A stretch of 64,000 nucleotides of DNA. It comes from Microbulbifer hainanensis (GTDB taxonomy: Bacteria > Pseudomonadota > Gammaproteobacteria > Pseudomonadales > Cellvibrionaceae). The stretch is from the NCBI RefSeq assembly GCF_014904735.1, contig NZ_JACZCR010000019.1:1-64000 (forward strand). Direction: 5' to 3'. The first letter of the stretch is position 1; every line of letters begins with the position of its first letter. Below are positions 14,090 to 23,591 of this stretch, piece by piece. The notes beneath the pieces were generated by a model that worked only from the letters and a program-made list of their open reading frames with translations, did no database searches and was not told the DNA's origin. A program made the translations under genes and the position numbers.

Positions 14090-16702
14090 TTAGTTCACCG
14101 GCGCCGCAAAGGGATCGTTGTAGTACTGGGCACCGATATCCAGCCACTCCGAAATCAGGCGCAACTCCGCAGGTTCGAGATAACCGTCGTGCACACCGCC
14201 GGTTGCGAACGCCTCAAAGAAGCGGCTGCCGTTGGCGGAATTACCCATCAACCGATCGATATCCACAGTCACCATCACCGGAATCGGATTGCCGTTACTG
14301 TCGAGGATCAGTTCGCCATTTTCGTCGGTTTCGAACAGCAGGTTGCCGTTGTCGTCGCGGTCCTGCACGAGGATTTCCTGCAGGGCGCCGTCCACCAGTT
14401 CCTGGGTGGGGTTGTCGAACAGCAGCTCGACATAGGACGCCATCCAGTCCGCATTGGCGGGCGAGGGCGTGGCCGTCAGGTCCAGCTGCGCTGCCGGAAC
14501 CCGCAGCAGGCCATTGGCATCGCGGGTGGAGTGACAGCCGGTGCAGGTGTGATCCTCGAGAACTGTTCCCGCGTTATCCGTCACCTGACGCTCCCGCTCC
14601 CACAATGGCTGGATATGTTCCGGGTAGTGAATGATGCTGCGGCAGTTGCTGTCCCAGCTGTCCAGGCAGGGGGCACTGATCGGCAGCGGTGTGGCCAGGT
14701 CGGCATAGGGAATACTGCTGCTCGAATCCTTGGCGCGCACCGCCGGATCCGTCCACAGGTCGCTGAAGGCGATGTCTCCCTCCAGCTCCGCTTCACCGGC
14801 GATGCGCGCGAGCAGCTGCGCCATGGTTTCACCCATTTCCGCGACCAGTGCCGATTCGGTATTGGGGAAGGGAGCCCCGGATGTGGCCGCGCCGGCCCAG
14901 GCGGACGCCGGCTCTTTGTCGGGGCGGCCATGGGGCACTTCACTGTTGGCACTGTGACAACCGTTACAGCTGCGCACTTCGCCCGCGCGCAGCTGCAGCC
15001 AGCTGCGGTGGCGGCCGGTGAGGCGCCGCCCATCCGCATCGACAACGGCAATCGCCAGCGGCGTATCCGCCGGCAGCTTGACCCGCACCGACCCGTCCGG
15101 CTGTATCGGTGTGTAACCGAGAATCTCACGCATGCCCTGGGCACGGCTGCGGCCGAATGCGGAGCGGTCGAAATCCAGCGTGTCATCGTCGGGAATACCG
15201 ACTGCCTTGGCGACGCGCAGAAAGCGCGCGGGGCGCTCCGCGGCAGTGGTACGCAGCGGGTCGGCGAGTTCGCCGATACCGACGATGTCCTCGCCGTCAA
15301 AATCGTAAACGCTGCGGATATCCAGAATGCCAGCACCTTCCTGCACCAGATCGGTGTCCACGTCGATGCCGGGTACCGGCTCAGGCAGGTAAGTGGGTTC
15401 AGTACGCGGCTCGAGAGTGACACCTTCGGAAATCATTTCCCCCTCTTCCGCCACCACGATCGGCAACTGTGTGCCGGCACTGTAGTCGTAGATCCACAGG
15501 CCGTAGAGCGGATCGGCAGGTTCGATATCCGCGGTGTTCAGCCACTCGTCGGTGCACGGACGTGGCAGCCCGGTGGCCACTTCCAGTACCCGGCACTCGC
15601 TCCAGCTGACCAGCAACCGACTGGTGCCGTCGTAAAACGGCCAGGCAGAGGCAAACAGGCCGTGTGGCGAGAGGCTGCCATCGGTGACCACGGGCTCGAC
15701 AGAAATAGACAACTGGCCCACCAGCTCACCTTCGCCCTCGGGTTCGCTGTAGGCCTCGGTGTAGTTGGCGCTGTTGATTGCCAGCAGGTCACCGCCATAG
15801 CTGATTCCCTCCGGCGCGCGCAGAATCGCCAGCAGGCGGCCATCGGGCATTTCCCGCGGTTGCACAAAGGCCGCATCGCTCTGGCCGGTGCCGGTCTGCT
15901 GGCTGTGATAACCGTACAGGAAGGCGAGATCGGTACCGTCCGGCTCGACGGTATAGAGGCTCAGGTTGTCGACGCCGCCCATATTGTCCCAGCGACCGAA
16001 CAGGATGCGGCCATCGTTCAATACAGTGGGATCCAGGTCGTGACTCTGGTTGTAGGAAATCTGCTGGATATTGGAGCCGTCCGCATCCATCACATGCAGG
16101 ACAAAAGCCTCCTGCTGCAGGTCTTCTGCCAGAGAAGAAAACTGCGGCTTATTGTCGTCCAGCAGCAGGGCGCGGGAGCGGCGCTGGCGGGAAGAAGAGA
16201 AAACGATGCGGCCATCCGGTAAAAAGGCCGGGGCGATATCCTGCCCCTCCTCGGCAATCAGGTCAGATTTGATCACGCGCTCGAGCGTGCTTTTCTCGCG
16301 GTCGTAGAGCCAGATATTCCAGGTAGGCTGCTCATCGTCATCCGCATCTTCGATTTCCGGCGCGCGCATGGCAAAGATCAGACGCGAGCCGTCCGGGGAG
16401 ACGTTCAGGTCTTTTACATCGTAGTCGCCGTCAAACAGGCCGGCGGTAACAACCGTCTCCGGCGCACTTGGCGTGGCACGGTCCTTCAATACCAGTTGCG
16501 CGCCCGGGTTGAAGGCACCAGGAGAATAGATATCGTCTTCGCTCAGGGCACCATCGTCTTCGACATTCAGTGTGCGGCGCACGAAAGCGACCGGGTAATC
16601 CACCACGACCGGATCTTCCGCCTGCTCACCACCGGAAGAAGAACCACCCCCACTGCACGCCGACAGTAACAGGACCATCGGCAGTGCAAAAATATATTTC
16701 AT
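14090..16702 (-). CDS. Di-haem PD40 lipoprotein related to hydrazine synthase alpha subunit (HzsA)
   Basis: 870 residues, first gene of the minus-strand operon. Lipobox LLSAC then a Gly/Ser spacer. PD40/TolB-like propeller repeats fill about residues 90-330 (NVSPDGSRLIFAMR, FLPDGRIVFSSSR, NDGRILFGRWD). The central part resembles the HzsA middle domain. Two c-type haem motifs follow: CNGCH (Cys579-His583) and CTGCH (Cys720-His724). The Gly/Ser-rich anchor predicts an outer-membrane or surface location. Hydrazine synthesis itself is not implied: the organism is not an anammox bacterium and other subunits are absent. The 308-bp divergent promoter region precedes it. Confidence 0.85.
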   Translation of the reverse strand: MKYIFALPMVLLLSACSGGGSSSGGEQAEDPVVVDYPVAFVRRTLNVEDDGALSEDDIYSPGAFNPGAQLVLKDRATPSAPETVVTAGLFDGDYDVKDLNVSPDGSRLIFAMRAPEIEDADDDEQPTWNIWLYDREKSTLERVIKSDLIAEEGQDIAPAFLPDGRIVFSSSRQRRSRALLLDDNKPQFSSLAEDLQQEAFVLHVMDADGSNIQQISYNQSHDLDPTVLNDGRILFGRWDNMGGVDNLSLYTVEPDGTDLAFLYGYHSQQTGTGQSDAAFVQPREMPDGRLLAILRAPEGISYGGDLLAINSANYTEAYSEPEGEGELVGQLSISVEPVVTDGSLSPHGLFASAWPFYDGTSRLLVSWSECRVLEVATGLPRPCTDEWLNTADIEPADPLYGLWIYDYSAGTQLPIVVAEEGEMISEGVTLEPRTEPTYLPEPVPGIDVDTDLVQEGAGILDIRSVYDFDGEDIVGIGELADPLRTTAAERPARFLRVAKAVGIPDDDTLDFDRSAFGRSRAQGMREILGYTPIQPDGSVRVKLPADTPLAIAVVDADGRRLTGRHRSWLQLRAGEVRSCNGCHSANSEVPHGRPDKEPASAWAGAATSGAPFPNTESALVAEMGETMAQLLARIAGEAELEGDIAFSDLWTDPAVRAKDSSSSIPYADLATPLPISAPCLDSWDSNCRSIIHYPEHIQPLWERERQVTDNAGTVLEDHTCTGCHSTRDANGLLRVPAAQLDLTATPSPANADWMASYVELLFDNPTQELVDGALQEILVQDRDDNGNLLFETDENGELILDSNGNPIPVMVTVDIDRLMGNSANGSRFFEAFATGGVHDGYLEPAELRLISEWLDIGAQYYNDPFAAPVN

Positions 16703-17010
16703 TTTTATGACCTTGAAACTGGTACAGAACTGCGCATTGGCAGTAACGGGGTCACCGACAAAAACTTAATAAATTTCATTAGTGTCACCCCGAAAATAGA
16801 GGTACGACTACTGCAGATAAAATCACCCTATTCGTACCAGTCATTGCTATCAATTTTATACCCGTCAAATTCTCCCCGCTGCGCCGTAAACTCTCAAGTC
16901 GAACACACAAATTTTGCCAACCACAACGCACTTCCCGTCACCACTGCTGGTAAAAAAAAGCGTGGGCTTTAGTATCGGAAGCCAATTACCGTGACCAAGT
17001 TATCTTTCCA
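16703..17010. promoter_or_regulatory. Divergent promoter region with inverted repeat GGTACGA / TCGTACC
   Basis: 308 bp separate the two divergent redox operons. A perfect 7-bp inverted repeat (16801-16807 and 16832-16838) flanks AT-rich sequence. An imperfect pair of GGGGTCAC-like and GTGTCACCCC elements lies at about 16749-16793. These could bind a common regulator of both operons. I could not assign -35/-10 boxes with confidence, and there is no coding potential. Confidence 0.4.
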
Positions 17011-18240
17011 ATGGAAAAGTTACCGTTTTCTCCCCGCACCGGCCGCCACCTGACTACCGGCGCACTGCTGGGCTCCCTGCTGTGGTCTGGACTGGCCGGT
17101 GCCGCCGCCCAGGATCAGGCCCTGCAGATGTACAGCCGTCTCACCGGAGTAAAACCCTCCGAGGAAGTACTGCAGCAGATGGCCGGAGAAATCGATAGCG
17201 GCAACGCCATCGATGCCGCCTACACGGCCATGGAAGACGATGCTTTTTATAATGTCACGCTGAAAAATATCGCCACACCCTGGACCAACCGCGACCGCAA
17301 TGTGTTCGCGCCATTGAATGACTATACGGCCACCGTGATTGGCACTGTCCGCGACGATCTCGATTTCCGCGAAATTCTCTACGGGAATATTCTCTATACC
17401 GGCGACGGCAGCCTCGGCTTGCCCGCATACAGCAACAGCAATAACGATCACTATGAAGCACTTGAGGCCGCTGGTTACTCGCTGAAAGACTCCCTCGTAC
17501 AGCAAAGCCAATCCTCGGTCACCGGTCTGCCCGCAGAAGCCACTGCCGGTGTTATCACCAGCCGCGCCGGCGCTCGGGCATTTTTTATCGCCGGTACCAA
17601 CCGCGCGATGTTCCGCTACACGCTGCTCAATCACCTGTGTCGGGATATGGAACAGGTGCACGACACCAGCCGCCCGCCGGACCGTATCCGCCAGGACGTC
17701 AGCCGCAGCCCCGGCGGTGACAGCCGCGTATTCCAGAACAACTGTATCGGTTGCCACAGCGGTATGGACCCAATGGCCCAGGCGTTTGCCTACTACGACT
17801 TTGTCTACGATACCGACGCCGACCCCGAAGGCGACAGCGGCCACCTGGATTACAACAGCGCCGACGAGGCAGACGAGGCCACCGGAACCCGGGTCAAAAA
17901 GAAATACCACATCAACAGTGCTAACTTTCCTTACGGCTATGTGACACCGGACGACCACTGGAACAACTACTGGCGCCAGGGACCGAACACGCATCTGGGC
18001 TGGAGCAGTGCGCTACCCGGCAGTGGCGAAGGTGCCAAATCCCTCGGCCGGGAACTGGCCGGCAGTCGCGCCTTTGCCGAGTGCCAGGTCACCAAGGTAT
18101 TTCGACAAGTCTGCCTGCGCGCACCGGAAGATGACGCCGACCGCAGCGCCGTGCAGACCATCGCCGACGACTTCGGCAACAGCGGTTACCAGTTGAAGCG
18201 GGTCTACGCAGATACTGCGGTTTACTGCGCGGGAGACTGA
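17011..18240 (+). CDS. Exported mono-haem c-type protein, DUF1588-like
   Basis: 409 residues with an N-terminal signal region (GALLGSLLWSGLAGAAA). One haem motif CIGCH (Cys245-His249) sits in the context NNCIGCHSGMDPMAQAFAYYDF, which resembles the DUF1588 segment of haem proteins from Planctomycetes. The preceding block GVITSRAGARAFFIAGTNRAMFRYTLLNHLC also fits that type. The C-terminal third has paired Cys residues (ECQVTKVFRQVC). First gene of the plus-strand operon, 5 bp before the LamG lipoprotein. An exported electron-transfer protein is likely; the substrate is unknown. Confidence 0.8.
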   Translation: MEKLPFSPRTGRHLTTGALLGSLLWSGLAGAAAQDQALQMYSRLTGVKPSEEVLQQMAGEIDSGNAIDAAYTAMEDDAFYNVTLKNIATPWTNRDRNVFAPLNDYTATVIGTVRDDLDFREILYGNILYTGDGSLGLPAYSNSNNDHYEALEAAGYSLKDSLVQQSQSSVTGLPAEATAGVITSRAGARAFFIAGTNRAMFRYTLLNHLCRDMEQVHDTSRPPDRIRQDVSRSPGGDSRVFQNNCIGCHSGMDPMAQAFAYYDFVYDTDADPEGDSGHLDYNSADEADEATGTRVKKKYHINSANFPYGYVTPDDHWNNYWRQGPNTHLGWSSALPGSGEGAKSLGRELAGSRAFAECQVTKVFRQVCLRAPEDDADRSAVQTIADDFGNSGYQLKRVYADTAVYCAGD

Positions 18241-18245
18241 AACCG

Positions 18246-20774
18246 ATGATAAAAACAACAATGGAAATCCTGCAGCTCGCCAACGTCACTCTTCGACCGC
18301 TGCGGACAATCACCAGCCTGCTCTTCGCCGCTACGCTGGCGACCGCCTGCAGTGGCGGCAGCGGCCAGGATACGGAACAACTGCCGAACACCAACCCGAC
18401 CGGCGATGGCGGTGCCACCTATTCCGGTCCGGCACCGGAAACCGAGGACGTCAAACAGTACAAACGCTATATCTGGGATAACCTCGCCGCGGAGAACCGC
18501 TGTGGCAGCTGCCACGTTGAGGGCAACCAGAGTCCACATTTTGTCCGCGGCGACGACATCAATGCGGCCTACGATGCGGGGCGCGAGCTGGTCAATCTCA
18601 GCAACCCGGCGGACTCGCGCCTGGTGACCAAGGTGGGCGGCGGGCACAACTGCTGGCTGTCCAGTGCCGATGCCTGTGCGGAGATCATCACCAACTATAT
18701 CGAGGAGTGGGCCCGCGCGAGTGGCAGCCTCGTCAACAGTATTACGCTGACGCCACCGGTTGAGCGCACGGTGGGCGCGAGCAAAAGTTTCCCCGCATCC
18801 AGCAGTAATTTCTCCACCACCGTCTATCCGCTGCTGCGCGGCTACTGCGCCGGCTGTCACAGTGAAGACGCGGCGACACCGCAGCAGCCCTATTTCGCCA
18901 GCGGTGATGTGGACCACGCCTACGAGGCGGCGAAGGTCAAGATGAACCTCGACAACCCCGCCAACTCGCGCTTTGTGGTGCGCCTCGGCAAGGAATTTCA
19001 CAATTGCTGGGACAATTGCGCGGACAACGCTGACGAGATGAAGGCTGCGATTCAGGCGTTCGCCGACAGTATTCCGCTGACCGCCGTCGATCCCGACTGG
19101 GTAATCAGCAAGGCGCTGCTGCTGACCGACGGCATCGTCGCCAGCAGTGGCGGCCGCATCGAGAATAACGCCATCGCGCTGTACGAGTTCAAGACCGGAA
19201 CCGGCACCACAGCCTACGACACCTCCGGTGTTAACCCAGCCATAGACCTGAAACTGTCCGGTGACGTGGAATGGCTCGGCTCCTGGGGTATCCAGCTCAA
19301 GGGCGGCAAGGCCCAGGGAGCGACCGCAACCAGCCGCAAGCTCTACGACACCCTCTCGGCGACCGGCGAATACACTATCGAGGCCTGGGTGGCACCGGCC
19401 AACGTCGCCCAGGAGGGCCCGGCACGCATCGTCAGTTACTCCGGCGGTAACGATATCCGCAATTTCACCCTCGGCCAGGCGATGTACAACTACACCTTCC
19501 AGAATCGCAGTGACAGCACCGACGCGGACGGTATGCCTGCACTGATCACCGATGACATGGCGGAGCGCGCCCAGGCCACGCTGCAGCATGTGGTCGCCAC
19601 TTACGATCCGGTCAACGGGCGCAAACTTTACGTGAATGGCGAGTACACCGGTGATGTCGACCCGGCCGCGGCCGACCTGCTCAGCACCTGGGACGATACT
19701 TTTGCGCTGGCGCTCGGCAGCGAAGTGTCCAACGACAATGTCTGGGAGGGCTCGGTGCGCCTGCTGGCAATTCACTCCCGCGCATTGTCGGCAGAGGATA
19801 TCGCCACCAATTTCGAAGCGGGCGTGGGCGAAAAATACCTGCTGCTGTTCAAGGTCGAAGAGCAGACCGGCGTGCCGGAGAGCTACGTGATGTTCGAGGT
19901 CCAGCAGTACGACAACTACGGCTACCTGTTCAGCAAGCCGACCTTCATCAGCCTCGACGACAGCGTCGATCCCAGTGGCATCGCCATCGAGGGCATGCGC
20001 ATTGGCATCAACGGGCGCGAGGCCGAAGTCGGCCAGGCCTGGGCAAACCTGTCCACCTCCATTGGCAGCGGCTACACGCCCGCCGCCGGGCAGCTGCTGT
20101 CACCGCTGGGCACGATCATTTCCCTCGACAAAGGGCCGGAATACGACGAGTTTTTCCTGACTTTCGAGCGCCTCGGCAGCGACACTTATACCCGCGTCGA
20201 GCCGATACCACCGACACCCGCTGCGCCCGCCGACCTGGATCCGCAGCCGCGTATCGGCCTGCGCCGTTTCGAGCAGATCAACGCAGCCCTGTCCCGCGCC
20301 ACCGGTGTGCCGCGCACAGAACCGGCCGTGGTGGAGACCTGGGAAAACGTCAAACGCCAGCTGCCGGTGGAAAGCGATATCCGCGGTTTCCTGGCCGCCC
20401 AGCAGATGGGCATCACCCAGCTGGCGGTGAAATACTGCAGCACACTGGTGGACTCGACCGCCCTTCGCGCCAGCTACTTCCCCGGATTTGATTTCAGCGC
20501 AGGGGCCGATACCGCGTTCGACAGCGCGGCGAAACGCGCACAGATTATCGACCCGCTGATGTCGCACCTGCTCGCCCACGAGATCACCTGGCACGACGGC
20601 GTCACCTCACAGCTGTCGACGGCGCCGGACCTGTCCGCGGTCGAGGGGGAACTCTCGAACCTGATCGACGGCATGACCGCCTGCGGCAGCGGCTGCGCCA
20701 GCGACCGCACCGCCAACACGGTCAAGGCCACCTGTGCCGCGGCCATGGGCAGCGCGATGATCCTGATTCACTAA
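18246..20774 (+). CDS. LamG-domain lipoprotein with two c-type haem modules
   Basis: 842 residues. Lipobox LATAC. Two tandem, clearly duplicated haem modules follow: CGSCH (Cys86-His90) and CAGCH (Cys201-His205), each continuing with a similar path (HF/YF-x-x-GDD/GDV, AYDA/AYEA, LSNPADSR/LDNPANSR, HNCW). A LamG/concanavalin-type domain covers about residues 325-535 (EYTIEAWVAPANV, ATYDPVNGRKLYVNGE). The C-terminal 200 residues are unassigned, with a Cys-rich end (ACGSGCASD). LamG domains bind carbohydrates or proteins, so this may be a surface haem protein with a ligand-binding domain. Encoded between the mono-haem and DUF1501-like proteins. Confidence 0.83.
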   Translation: MIKTTMEILQLANVTLRPLRTITSLLFAATLATACSGGSGQDTEQLPNTNPTGDGGATYSGPAPETEDVKQYKRYIWDNLAAENRCGSCHVEGNQSPHFVRGDDINAAYDAGRELVNLSNPADSRLVTKVGGGHNCWLSSADACAEIITNYIEEWARASGSLVNSITLTPPVERTVGASKSFPASSSNFSTTVYPLLRGYCAGCHSEDAATPQQPYFASGDVDHAYEAAKVKMNLDNPANSRFVVRLGKEFHNCWDNCADNADEMKAAIQAFADSIPLTAVDPDWVISKALLLTDGIVASSGGRIENNAIALYEFKTGTGTTAYDTSGVNPAIDLKLSGDVEWLGSWGIQLKGGKAQGATATSRKLYDTLSATGEYTIEAWVAPANVAQEGPARIVSYSGGNDIRNFTLGQAMYNYTFQNRSDSTDADGMPALITDDMAERAQATLQHVVATYDPVNGRKLYVNGEYTGDVDPAAADLLSTWDDTFALALGSEVSNDNVWEGSVRLLAIHSRALSAEDIATNFEAGVGEKYLLLFKVEEQTGVPESYVMFEVQQYDNYGYLFSKPTFISLDDSVDPSGIAIEGMRIGINGREAEVGQAWANLSTSIGSGYTPAAGQLLSPLGTIISLDKGPEYDEFFLTFERLGSDTYTRVEPIPPTPAAPADLDPQPRIGLRRFEQINAALSRATGVPRTEPAVVETWENVKRQLPVESDIRGFLAAQQMGITQLAVKYCSTLVDSTALRASYFPGFDFSAGADTAFDSAAKRAQIIDPLMSHLLAHEITWHDGVTSQLSTAPDLSAVEGELSNLIDGMTACGSGCASDRTANTVKATCAAAMGSAMILIH

Positions 20775-20825
20775 TTGCGATACCGGACAAAAAACCGATT
20801 TGCCGGCGAACCGCGGACGGAGCCA

Positions 20826-22409
20826 ATGAGCAAGAAAAAACATTTCGACCTGGACCAGCCTCTGCGCCATCCGGATCACCACCGCCCGGTAACACGGCGG
20901 GACTTTCTCGGCCAGGGATTCCGCGCGGGACTCGCGACGGTGCTGGGCGGATCCGTATTCAGCCTGTTCGCCGATCCGCGCAACGCCTATGCAGCCCTGT
21001 CGCAGGATCTGGAGGATCTGCGCAAGAGTAATGGCGGCCCCTGTGACGTCAGCGCAACCGGTGCCGGCAAGGTTCCCTTTATCTGTTTCGACCTGGCCGG
21101 CGGTGCCAATATTGCCGGTTCCAATGTGCTGGTCGGCAAGCAGGGCGGGCAGATGGATTTCCTCAGCACCGCCGGTTACGGCAAGCAGGGCCTGCCCGGC
21201 GATATGGTGCCGTCCGTCTCCGCCACTGCCGGCAGTAGTTTCATCAACAGCGATCTCGGCTTGGCCTTTCACAGCGATAGCGGCATGCTGCGCGGCATTC
21301 TCGACAAGATCGCCGCCGGCACCGCCGCGGCTACTAATGGTGCGGTCATTCCCGCGCGCTCGGAAAACGATACCGGCAACAATCCGCACAATCCCATGTA
21401 CGGCATCAACCGCGCCGGCGCCAACGGCTCGCTGCTGGCGCTGATCGGCTCGAGCACCAGCGAGTCCGGCGGCAACTCCGCCGCGCCCATGTCGATGATC
21501 AATCCGGAAGTGCGCCCCACTAAGGTGGACCGCGCTTCCGATGTCACCGGACTCGTCGATGTCGGCGACCTGGTTGGCCTGCTCAGTCAGGAGGATACCG
21601 TCGCGGTAATGGAATCCATGTACCGCATATCTGATGCCAAGCTCGGCAAGGTGGATACCCGTGTATCCGCCGACGCCGTGATCAAGGACATGGTGCGCTG
21701 TGGCTATATGAAAAGTGCCGATCTGGCGGACCGCTTCGGCGACCCCGGCGCGCTGAATCCGGAAACGGACCCGGATATCGTCGGCCCTAGCGGTATTTTT
21801 ACCAGCGCCGAACTGGGCAACGACCGCGAATTCCAGAAAACCGCCGCCACCATGAAACTGGTGGTCAATGGCTACGCCGGCGCCGGTACCATTTCCATGG
21901 GTGGTTACGATTACCACACCGGTGACCGCGCCACCGGGGAGATGCGCGACCTGCGCGCCGGTCGCTGTATCGGCGCCTGCCTGGAATACGCCGCGCGCCG
22001 CAATCAGCCGCTGATGATCTATGTGTTCAGCGACGGCTCGGTGTTCAGTAACGGTATGGTCGACGACTCTGTGGAGGGGCGCGGCAAGGGCGTCTGGACC
22101 GGTGACAACCAGCAGACCGCTGCGTCTTTCTTCCTCGTGTACAACCCTGCCGGCCGGCCCCAGTTGCTCGGCGGCAGTGCCGACGAACAGGCGCTGCACC
22201 AGCAGCTCGGCTACATGCGCCCGTCCGGCGATGTGGAAACAGCGTCCAGCCCCGCAGCCAACAATGTTAACCTGCTGGTGGAAACCGTGGTGCTGAACTA
22301 TATGGCGCTGCACGGCGAGCAGGGCAACTTTGCCACCCTTTTTCCCAATCACGGGCTCGGCAACAGTACCCTGATGGACAGCATGACTGCCTTTGCACCG
22401 ATCGTTTAA
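20826..22409 (+). CDS. Tat-exported DUF1501-like protein
   Basis: 527 residues from the ATG at 20826, which has an ACGGAG Shine-Dalgarno; a TTG at 20775 right after the upstream stop is less likely. The N-terminus has a twin-arginine signal (TRRDFLGQGFRAGLATVLGG, Arg24-Arg25), so the protein is exported folded, perhaps with a cofactor. The body (VPFICFDLAGGANIAGSN, LIYVFSDGSVFSNG-like segments) resembles DUF1501, a family related to the alkaline phosphatase/sulfatase fold. In Planctomycetes DUF1501 genes pair with haem-domain genes, as they do here. Activity unknown. Confidence 0.8.
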   Translation: MSKKKHFDLDQPLRHPDHHRPVTRRDFLGQGFRAGLATVLGGSVFSLFADPRNAYAALSQDLEDLRKSNGGPCDVSATGAGKVPFICFDLAGGANIAGSNVLVGKQGGQMDFLSTAGYGKQGLPGDMVPSVSATAGSSFINSDLGLAFHSDSGMLRGILDKIAAGTAAATNGAVIPARSENDTGNNPHNPMYGINRAGANGSLLALIGSSTSESGGNSAAPMSMINPEVRPTKVDRASDVTGLVDVGDLVGLLSQEDTVAVMESMYRISDAKLGKVDTRVSADAVIKDMVRCGYMKSADLADRFGDPGALNPETDPDIVGPSGIFTSAELGNDREFQKTAATMKLVVNGYAGAGTISMGGYDYHTGDRATGEMRDLRAGRCIGACLEYAARRNQPLMIYVFSDGSVFSNGMVDDSVEGRGKGVWTGDNQQTAASFFLVYNPAGRPQLLGGSADEQALHQQLGYMRPSGDVETASSPAANNVNLLVETVVLNYMALHGEQGNFATLFPNHGLGNSTLMDSMTAFAPIV

Positions 22410-22411
22410 AC

Positions 22412-23425
22412 ATGAAATTACTGAAGTATTTATTGCCGTGCTGCGCCGCACTGCTGTTTACCCCAGAATCGCATGCCGAGTGGTTTTACGAAAAGCAGGC
22501 CGTTATGGGCACCGATGTGACGGTGCAGCTGTGGCACGAAGATGCAGCCAGTGCAGATCAGCTCATCGATCGGGTCATGGCGGAGTTCCGCCGCCTCGAT
22601 GGCGAGCTGTCGCCCTACAAGGAAGACAGTGAACTCTCCCATGTGAATCGTACCGCCGGTCGCGAGACGGTCAAGCTATCCGCGGAGCTCGCCTCGCTGA
22701 TCGACAAGTCGCTCTGGTACAGCGAGGAAACTGGTGGGGCCTTCGATATTTCCTATGCGACGCTCGGCCGGCTTTACGATTTCCGCCAGCACAAGGAAGC
22801 GGATGCGGCGGAGACCGCCGCACTGATCAAAGCGCTGAACTACCACCACCTGAAATTCGACAAGGCCGCACAGACACTCTATTTCGACAACCCGAAAACT
22901 CAAATCGACCTGGGCGGTATCGCCAAGGGTTACGCTGTCGACCGCGCCATTGCGATTCTGCGGCAGGCGGGGGTGCGAAATGCCAGTGTCAGTGCCGGCG
23001 GTGATGCGCGCATGCTCGGCGACAAGCGCGGCCAACCCTGGCTGGTGGGCATCCGCCATCCACGCGACAAGAGTAAAAATGCCGCTGTTATTCCGCTGCA
23101 GGATACCGCCATCTCCACGTCCGGCGATTACGAGCGGTTCTTTATCGACGATCACCACACGCGTATTCACCATATTTTCAACCCGGCGACCGGCCGTCCC
23201 GCTGGTACGGAAGTACAGGGTGAGTCCGCACAAAGCGACAAGCTGATCAGTGTCAGTATTATCGGTCCGCAGGGTTTCGATACAGACCCGTTATCCACCA
23301 GCGTTTTTGTACTGGGGCGGGAAAAAGGGCTGGCACTGATCGATCGTCTGCCGGGGTTCGAAGCCATCGTGATCGACAGCGGCCGCCACCTGTATTTCAG
23401 TCGCGGACTCGAACAGCCCAACTAA
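22412..23425 (+). CDS. apbE: FAD:protein FMN transferase ApbE
   Basis: 337 residues with a signal peptide (MKLLKYLLPCCAALLFTPESHA). The family motifs are present in order: MGTDVTVQL, RLDGELSPYKEDSELSHVN, DLGGIAKGYAVDRA, SAGGDARMLG, AISTSGDYERFF and HHIFNPATGRPA. The enzyme moves FMN from FAD to Ser/Thr of exported proteins using Mg2+. Two bases separate it from the DUF1501-like gene. Its substrate is not obvious: no NqrB/C, RnfG or FMN-bind protein is in the window, so a neighbour may be flavinylated. It is the last gene before a 166-bp gap that includes an inverted repeat (GGATCA / TGATCC, 23494-23516). Confidence 0.95.
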   Translation: MKLLKYLLPCCAALLFTPESHAEWFYEKQAVMGTDVTVQLWHEDAASADQLIDRVMAEFRRLDGELSPYKEDSELSHVNRTAGRETVKLSAELASLIDKSLWYSEETGGAFDISYATLGRLYDFRQHKEADAAETAALIKALNYHHLKFDKAAQTLYFDNPKTQIDLGGIAKGYAVDRAIAILRQAGVRNASVSAGGDARMLGDKRGQPWLVGIRHPRDKSKNAAVIPLQDTAISTSGDYERFFIDDHHTRIHHIFNPATGRPAGTEVQGESAQSDKLISVSIIGPQGFDTDPLSTSVFVLGREKGLALIDRLPGFEAIVIDSGRHLYFSRGLEQPN

Positions 23426-23591
23426 GCAGAGCATTTGCTGGCCGCCATTCGTTAACGGGAATTGGCACTGTCGCCATAAGAAAAATGCCAACAGGATCAC
23501 GACGAATTCATGATCCCCTGAGATAATTTGCATTGAACCGCATACCGCCAACGGCCGCCCCGCCGGCAAGCCCAAATGAAAAGGCAGTCCC

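Noticed and set aside
14189..16222. 677-codon plus-strand frame opposite the HzsA-like gene
   Set aside because: A GC-rich shadow; the opposite frame has a lipobox, PD40 repeats and two CXXCH motifs.
16600..17010. Hydrazine metabolism (anammox) genes
   Set aside because: Only an alpha-subunit-like protein is present; beta and gamma subunits and hydrazine dehydrogenase are not in the window.
18222..19775. 517-codon minus-strand frame opposite the LamG lipoprotein
   Set aside because: Antisense shadow; haem motifs and LamG domain are on the plus strand.
20607..22451. 614-codon minus-strand frame opposite the DUF1501-like gene
   Set aside because: Gly/Ala/His-rich shadow product with no signal peptide or family likeness; the plus strand encodes a Tat signal.
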